Origin: Nitrosomonas sp. | Lineage (GTDB): Bacteria > Pseudomonadota > Gammaproteobacteria > Burkholderiales > Nitrosomonadaceae | Assembly: GCA_021774205.1 (NCBI GenBank) | Contig: JAJFJI010000015.1 | Coordinates: 1 to 8,180 of the forward strand | Reading direction: 5' to 3' | DNA length: 8,180 nt | Part shown: in pieces, positions 6,338-8,180 of the stretch | Layout of the letters: every line of letters starts with the position of its first letter | Numbering within the stretch: the stretch's first letter is position 1 | The notes under the pieces: generated by a model | Databases searched by the model: none | What the model was told of the DNA's origin: nothing | The model's input: only the letters and a program-made list of their open reading frames with translations | Program-made: the position numbers and the translations under genes

Positions 6338-8038
6338 TTAATGGTTATTCTCCTTAGGATTTAATTCTACCCGGATACGGTGCAGCTTTGGCTCATCCGG
6401 CAAGACAGCTTCTGCTCTTTGCAAGTAGACCCGGGCCGTATTCGGCAAGCCTTCTGCCTTTGCTTCTTCGATGAGACGAATATACCAATCAACGATTTTC
6501 CGCTGCCCAGCAAGCGCTTCCGCATTGCTTGGATCTGTAACAAGAACCGTTTGGTAATACTCAAATGCACTGTTCCCCACCGGGGTGGTAAAACGCATTT
6601 CCCCCATGGCTTTTTCAGCCGCGTCCAAGTACCATTTAATCGAATTATTATCAGGCGCTTTTTTCGACGGAATCTGCTTTCTTGGCAAAGACAGAGATTT
6701 GTCAACCACTACCAGCTGTTGAATTTTTCCAACTTCCGATTGATTACCGTCAACACGTGGTTTAAGTCTCGTTTTTTTATCTACCTTCGTCAACTGTTTT
6801 TTTGATTCTTCTTGCATTTCTACTTTAGGCGTCTCGGAAATTTTTTCGGGTTCAGGTTCTTGCCCTAATTCGTCATCAACCAAAGCTACCAACACTTTTT
6901 CATTTTTCACTGACTTGACAACGATTTTATCCGTGTTTTGTTGCAACAATGGTAAATCTGTCACCGTAATTGGCGTGCCATCCAAGTGTTCTGCGGTTTT
7001 CTCACCAAACCATAATCCGCCGCCAAGCAAGGCGATTATTCCAGTCATGACAACAATCCCTGCACGATCTATAACAACCGGACTTCTATTGCCGACGTTA
7101 ATGACTTTCTGCCTGGAAGCAATGGACTCTGCTTGATCATAGGCACTTTCCGAACCAAGTGCAGTTAAAATCTCAGCCACTGTTTTCGGTCGCTCATTAT
7201 AATTTGGACGCAGCATCCAATCTATGGTTTCCAGTAAGTTCACACTATATGCAGCACTTAAAGAACTCGCGCGTAAAACCATCGGATCGAGTTCATTTTT
7301 ACTTATTGCCATCAACCGGTCTTGAGCTGCAACCGGCTGGTTATGGGTAATACAATGGTACATTGTTGCACCTAGCGCATAAAAATCGGTTGCCGGGCCA
7401 AGTTCACTCGTGCGCTCATATTGTTCCGCCGGGGCGTAGCCAGCGCTTAATTCGCCGTCAAGTTCTCCAGTACGCGAAGCAATGGCTAATCGCGCGGCGG
7501 CAAAATCGGTCAGCACCGGCTTTCCCTTCTTGCCCAACCGAATCGCGCCTGGTTGGATACCGCCATGCAAAATTTTGTAGCCATGAATTTTCTGGAGCGC
7601 ATTTAGGATCGATACCAGAAAAAATCTAGCTTTAGCCTCGGTAACTGTTGTTGGGAAATACTCGAGCTCGGAACGTGACATGCCTTCCTGATAATCCACA
7701 ATCAGATAAGCCGTTCCATTGAATTGCAGGATGTTTTCTACTAAGGCAATATTGGGGTGTTCGATTTGTGCTAGAATTTCCCCCAGTTTCAAAAATTCCT
7801 TCAATCCATATTCAACATTTTCTTTATCGCTTGCAAGCTTTGGCTCGACATTAAGGCCACCCTCTCCACGGATGGCAAAATCGCAAGGAAAATATTCATG
7901 CAATACCACCCACTCTTTAACATGATGATTCCATGCACGATAGGTGATATCAAACGGCCCGATCTTTAAGACATCGTTAATCTCGTAGACGCCGATTCGG
8001 GTACTCTCTGGCAAAACCTGATTATGTGTGTATGTCAT
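6338..8038 (-). CDS. Membrane-anchored Ser/Thr protein-kinase-fold protein, predicted pseudokinase, 566 aa
   Basis: Residues about 17-295 follow the bacterial Hanks-type kinase fold (ITYRAWN, HEYFP, HPNI, LVSILNALQKIH, TDFA, GYAPAEQY, DFYALG, NERPKT). The catalytic set is gone: the ATP-binding VAIK lysine is H47 (VVLHEYFP); the alpha-C glutamate position is L85 by my alignment; HRDxKPxN reads H158-GGIQPGA165, losing Asp, Lys and Asn; the glycine loop has only G27; and DFG is D178-F-A. Structural residues (the APE-like E205, D218, R283) remain, so the fold is kept without the chemistry. One membrane helix at about 326-345 puts a charged linker (346-465) and TPR-like helices (about 468-556) in the periplasm. 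The start ATG 8038 has AAGGA 11 bases upstream and a good promoter. It probably acts as a scaffold or sensor; partners are unknown. Phosphotransfer is unlikely but not excluded by sequence alone. Confidence 0.88.
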   Translation of the reverse strand: MTYTHNQVLPESTRIGVYEINDVLKIGPFDITYRAWNHHVKEWVVLHEYFPCDFAIRGEGGLNVEPKLASDKENVEYGLKEFLKLGEILAQIEHPNIALVENILQFNGTAYLIVDYQEGMSRSELEYFPTTVTEAKARFFLVSILNALQKIHGYKILHGGIQPGAIRLGKKGKPVLTDFAAARLAIASRTGELDGELSAGYAPAEQYERTSELGPATDFYALGATMYHCITHNQPVAAQDRLMAISKNELDPMVLRASSLSAAYSVNLLETIDWMLRPNYNERPKTVAEILTALGSESAYDQAESIASRQKVINVGNRSPVVIDRAGIVVMTGIIALLGGGLWFGEKTAEHLDGTPITVTDLPLLQQNTDKIVVKSVKNEKVLVALVDDELGQEPEPEKISETPKVEMQEESKKQLTKVDKKTRLKPRVDGNQSEVGKIQQLVVVDKSLSLPRKQIPSKKAPDNNSIKWYLDAAEKAMGEMRFTTPVGNSAFEYYQTVLVTDPSNAEALAGQRKIVDWYIRLIEEAKAEGLPNTARVYLQRAEAVLPDEPKLHRIRVELNPKENNH

Positions 8039-8178
8039 GATATATGTCGTCCTTTTTCTAATCTCGGCTGAATTATCGATTTAATAGTCTCGCGCTGACA
8101 GCATAATCCTATTGACAAATCAGCTTCCACTTTAAGATATTTCGAACACGATAACAAGATGCCATGCTCGCTGAACAA
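8035..8178 (-). CDS. Possible 3' end of an upstream gene overlapping the pseudokinase start (partial, uncertain)
   Basis: A minus-strand frame is open from the window edge for 47 codons and ends at TGA (8037-8035), sharing ATGA with the pseudokinase start. The residues (LFSEHGILLSCSKYLKVEAD, ending EKGRHIS) match no family I know. In favour is the ATGA overlap, a common operon junction. Against it are three cysteines, several rare-looking codons (ATA, AGA, CGA, GGA), and a good promoter within the frame. A chance open frame of this length is quite possible. Confidence 0.25.
   Translation of the reverse strand: MFSEHGILLSCSKYLKVEADLSIGLCCQRETIKSIIQPRLEKGRHIS
8050..8054 (-). promoter_or_regulatory. 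Ribosome binding site of the pseudokinase gene
   Basis: AAGGA on the minus strand lies 11 bases before ATG 8038, slightly longer than the ideal spacing. It is the clearest Shine-Dalgarno in the window and supports this start over internal candidates. Confidence 0.55.
8072..8101 (-). promoter_or_regulatory. Candidate sigma-70 promoter of the pseudokinase gene
   Basis: On the minus strand CTGTCA (8101-8096; four of six against TTGACA) is followed after 18 bases by GATAAT (8077-8072; five of six against TATAAT). Transcription would start near 8065, giving a leader of about 27 bases containing the AAGGA site. The match is by eye. Confidence 0.42.
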
Positions 8179-8180
8179 CA

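Noticed and set aside
6380..6805. 141-codon plus-strand open frame opposite the pseudokinase tail
   Set aside because: It is the mirror of a clearly coding frame; its composition is rich in Arg, Phe and Cys, as expected for an antisense shadow.
6338..8038. Pseudokinase annotated as an active Ser/Thr kinase
   Set aside because: The lysine, catalytic aspartate and metal-binding asparagine are all replaced, so catalytic annotation is not supported.
1..8180. Search for CRISPR arrays, tRNA or rRNA genes, insertion sequences and toxin-antitoxin pairs
   Set aside because: I saw no regularly spaced repeats, no cloverleaf-like segments, and no transposase or terminal inverted repeats.

Overview
The window looks like chromosomal DNA from a Gram-negative proteobacterium, most likely a betaproteobacterium. 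A Nitrosomonas-like organism would fit, but that genus is a guess from protein flavour and moderate-to-low GC, not a proven assignment. The evidence for a Gram-negative cell is an RND efflux pump with a lipoprotein adaptor, a SlyB/17-kDa-antigen-like envelope protein, and a Lon protease of the standard proteobacterial LonA type. I see no transposase, phage gene, CRISPR array, tRNA or rRNA.

Layout, left to right. (1) 1-1361, minus strand: the start of an RND inner-membrane efflux transporter (cut by the window edge) and, upstream of it with a 4-base GTGA overlap, its periplasmic adaptor lipoprotein. (2) 1362-1660: a divergent intergenic region holding a 33-bp imperfect palindrome just upstream of the adaptor gene, a good candidate operator, plus a possible promoter for the rightward gene. 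(3) 1661-2761, plus strand: a two-TM potassium channel with the TTVGYGD filter and a C-terminal RCK module. (4) 2905-3555, plus strand: an exported protein with a CxxCG motif, a degraded glycine-zipper segment and a SlyB-like C-terminus. (5) 3556-3654: a convergent intergenic region with a 12-bp-stem hairpin. (6) 3655-6069, minus strand: complete lon, with a candidate heat-shock (sigma-32) promoter upstream. (7) 6338-8038, minus strand: a membrane-anchored protein-kinase-fold protein that has lost nearly every catalytic residue, so it is best called a pseudokinase, with a TPR-like periplasmic tail. (8) 8039-8180: its promoter region, or possibly the 3' end of an overlapping upstream gene.

The genes do not form one pathway. 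The efflux pair is an operon. The channel and the glycine-zipper protein are separate envelope-related genes. Lon is cytosolic protein quality control. The pseudokinase transcribes toward lon, but a 268-base gap with lon's own candidate promoter suggests separate expression. The most noteworthy items are the pseudokinase, the palindrome in front of the efflux operon, and the unusual nucleotide-loop region of the channel's RCK domain.
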